A stretch of 33,149 bases of DNA from Fimbriimonadaceae bacterium (lineage in GTDB: Bacteria > Armatimonadota > Fimbriimonadia > Fimbriimonadales > Fimbriimonadaceae). The stretch is from positions 1 to 33,149 of the forward strand of contig JACMJO010000523.1 in the NCBI GenBank assembly GCA_014380605.1. Reading direction: 5' to 3'. The notes under the pieces are model-generated. The model saw nothing but the letters and a program-made list of their open reading frames with translations, ran no database searches and was not told where the DNA came from. The position numbers and the translations under genes were made by a program. Below, piece by piece: positions 32,078 to 33,149 of this stretch. How positions within the stretch are numbered: position 1 is the first letter of the stretch; each line of letters starts with the position of its first letter.

Positions 32078-33149
32078 CTAACTTTTAGTGATCGGCACGA
32101 TACCCTTAAAGTGGTCGACAGGCTGCAATGTTCGAACGGATAACTTGAACTTCCAGTCTGCCTTCCCGGTCTTAGATCCGGAGGGCACAAATGGCAGTGA
32201 GGAGGTTCCCAACTGGCTCCCCATGGTGTGCGGAAACTTCAGCACTCCGATGCCGAATTGGCCCAAATCTGGCTCGATTCCGAGAAGCTGAAAGCTCGCG
32301 GTGTCGATTTTTAGTCCCTCGTGGCCCTGCCGCTCTTGGCGTAAATGCCGTATCGACATCTTCAACTCCACCTCCTTGACGCTGCCCGTTGCTTGGCGAT
32401 ACCGTTTCAACCGTTGAGCGGGTATCTCAACCATAATGCCGCTTGAGGAGGTCACTGCGATCGGCTTAGCAACGTTCAAAACCGGGCTTCCAAACTCCTC
32501 CTCGATCGAAATGCCTTTCACATGGATGTACTCAGTATCTTCGTTGACCTTGAACAGCGTCTCTTCAAGCTCCACTTCTCGCGACCCGCTTTCAACCATG
32601 CTAGATTGCACGGTATTGCCCTGTGGTGTGTAGTTACGTGGACCTGCATCCGATAAGTAAAGGAGAAAGGTCGAACGGAGTAAGCTGATTGCTGAAACAA
32701 GCCCAGGTTTAGGGTTCACCACTTCGACCTCGATGGCGTTTTGGATCTGAGTTACCTTCCATCGTGGACCCTTCATCCGCTGTTCGGATGCTTGGATAGC
32801 CAAAGCTGGTCGCGTGAACTTTTCGAGTCTTATGGCGGGAAGGTCTCGCTTCACTTTGCCAACTTGGCGAATCATCAAATCCAGGAAAGGAACTTTAGGA
32901 TCGAAGCCCTTCTGGACGGCGAAAAAACCCATCGATCCTCGAATCCGCCCTGATCGGACCGGTTGTTCATATCCATCGGGCGAACGAACGGAAGCCCACA
33001 AGTCGGAGCCGTTAGGATTGAAAGGCTTTCCGTTGGCCGAGAAATCGACAACCACCCATTCGCTGTCCGTGATCCAGCAAGGCCACGGTTTGCCAAACTC
33101 CTGTCCAACCATGCCACCCAGCTTATTACAGGGAAACTCCTTTCGCAAA
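32078..33149 (-). CDS. Hypothetical protein, 5' end beyond window
   Basis: At least 356 residues with no recognised domain. The frame is open to the window edge, so the true start is probably outside; a TTG at 33148 is the only in-window upstream candidate. The sequence is soluble in character: many beta-prone stretches, a few Cys near the visible start, and a C-terminal half with repeated WKVTQIQNAIEVEV-like and DWKFKLSVRTL-like strands that may be two similar beta-sandwich domains. It resembles large hypothetical proteins of Armatimonadota. No signal peptide can be judged. Confidence 0.75.
   Translation of the reverse strand, partial: LRKEFPCNKLGGMVGQEFGKPWPCWITDSEWVVVDFSANGKPFNPNGSDLWASVRSPDGYEQPVRSGRIRGSMGFFAVQKGFDPKVPFLDLMIRQVGKVKRDLPAIRLEKFTRPALAIQASEQRMKGPRWKVTQIQNAIEVEVVNPKPGLVSAISLLRSTFLLYLSDAGPRNYTPQGNTVQSSMVESGSREVELEETLFKVNEDTEYIHVKGISIEEEFGSPVLNVAKPIAVTSSSGIMVEIPAQRLKRYRQATGSVKEVELKMSIRHLRQERQGHEGLKIDTASFQLLGIEPDLGQFGIGVLKFPHTMGSQLGTSSLPFVPSGSKTGKADWKFKLSVRTLQPVDHFKGIVPITKS

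Noticed and set aside
1-33149. CRISPR arrays, phage genes, insertion sequences
   Set aside because: No regularly spaced repeats, integrase, transposase or terminal inverted repeats with target duplications were seen.

Overview
The window looks like chromosomal DNA from a moderately GC-rich, diderm bacterium, most probably a member of the Armatimonadota (Fimbriimonas-like). This is inferred from the pseudopilin with its FTLIE-type start and downstream pilin body, the PEP-CTERM protein, small lipoproteins, FHA/VWA genes and an outer-membrane-type protein. No marker gene fixes the taxonomy. I saw no rRNA, tRNA, CRISPR array, transposase or phage gene. The window is densely coding; the longest stretch without a gene is about 166 bases (6220-6385).

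Layout. 1-4408 (minus): a truncated S9 (DPP IV type) peptidase, then a tight set read serC > Mpv17-like membrane protein > DUF554 membrane protein. 4498-10373 (plus): a membrane protein, tgt, an ABC-F ATPase, a phytanoyl-CoA dioxygenase-like protein, a small secreted protein, a HIT protein overlapping a family 4 uracil-DNA glycosylase, and two tandem 27-residue membrane microproteins. 10479-15373: a PEP-CTERM protein, a lipoprotein (minus), a sugar nucleotidyltransferase, a cyanophycinase-like S51 peptidase (minus), then a pseudopilin plus tiny lipoprotein closed by a strong terminator. 15409-19036: metG, a PAS-GGDEF diguanylate cyclase and a SprT-like protease. 19060-24641: the NAD(P)HX repair enzyme coupled to an FHA / double-FHA / VWA set. 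24638-25627 (minus): selD. 25709-29412: a four-gene ABC-2 transporter operon (ATPase, permease, ATPase, permease). 29460-33149: an outer-membrane-like protein, a PlsC acyltransferase (minus), an MFS transporter and a partial unknown gene (minus).

Most notable points. (1) selD has an in-frame UGA at codon 12, exactly where the catalytic Cys/Sec of selenophosphate synthetase lies, followed by a hairpin with SECIS-like spacing; conventional ORF calling truncates it. (2) Tgt has lost all three zinc cysteines at exactly conserved spacing and carries an in-frame insertion made of a perfect inverted repeat. (3) A membrane-tethered FHA receptor-like protein, a membrane double-FHA protein and a VWA protein with Thr-rich N-terminus form a candidate phospho-threonine signalling or assembly module. 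(4) Eleven genes have a TANNNT-like -10 hexamer 5-9 bases before the start codon, which suggests widespread leaderless transcription. (5) A diverged 28-base repeat occurs in three intergenic gaps, and convergent gene pairs abut or overlap at their 3' ends.
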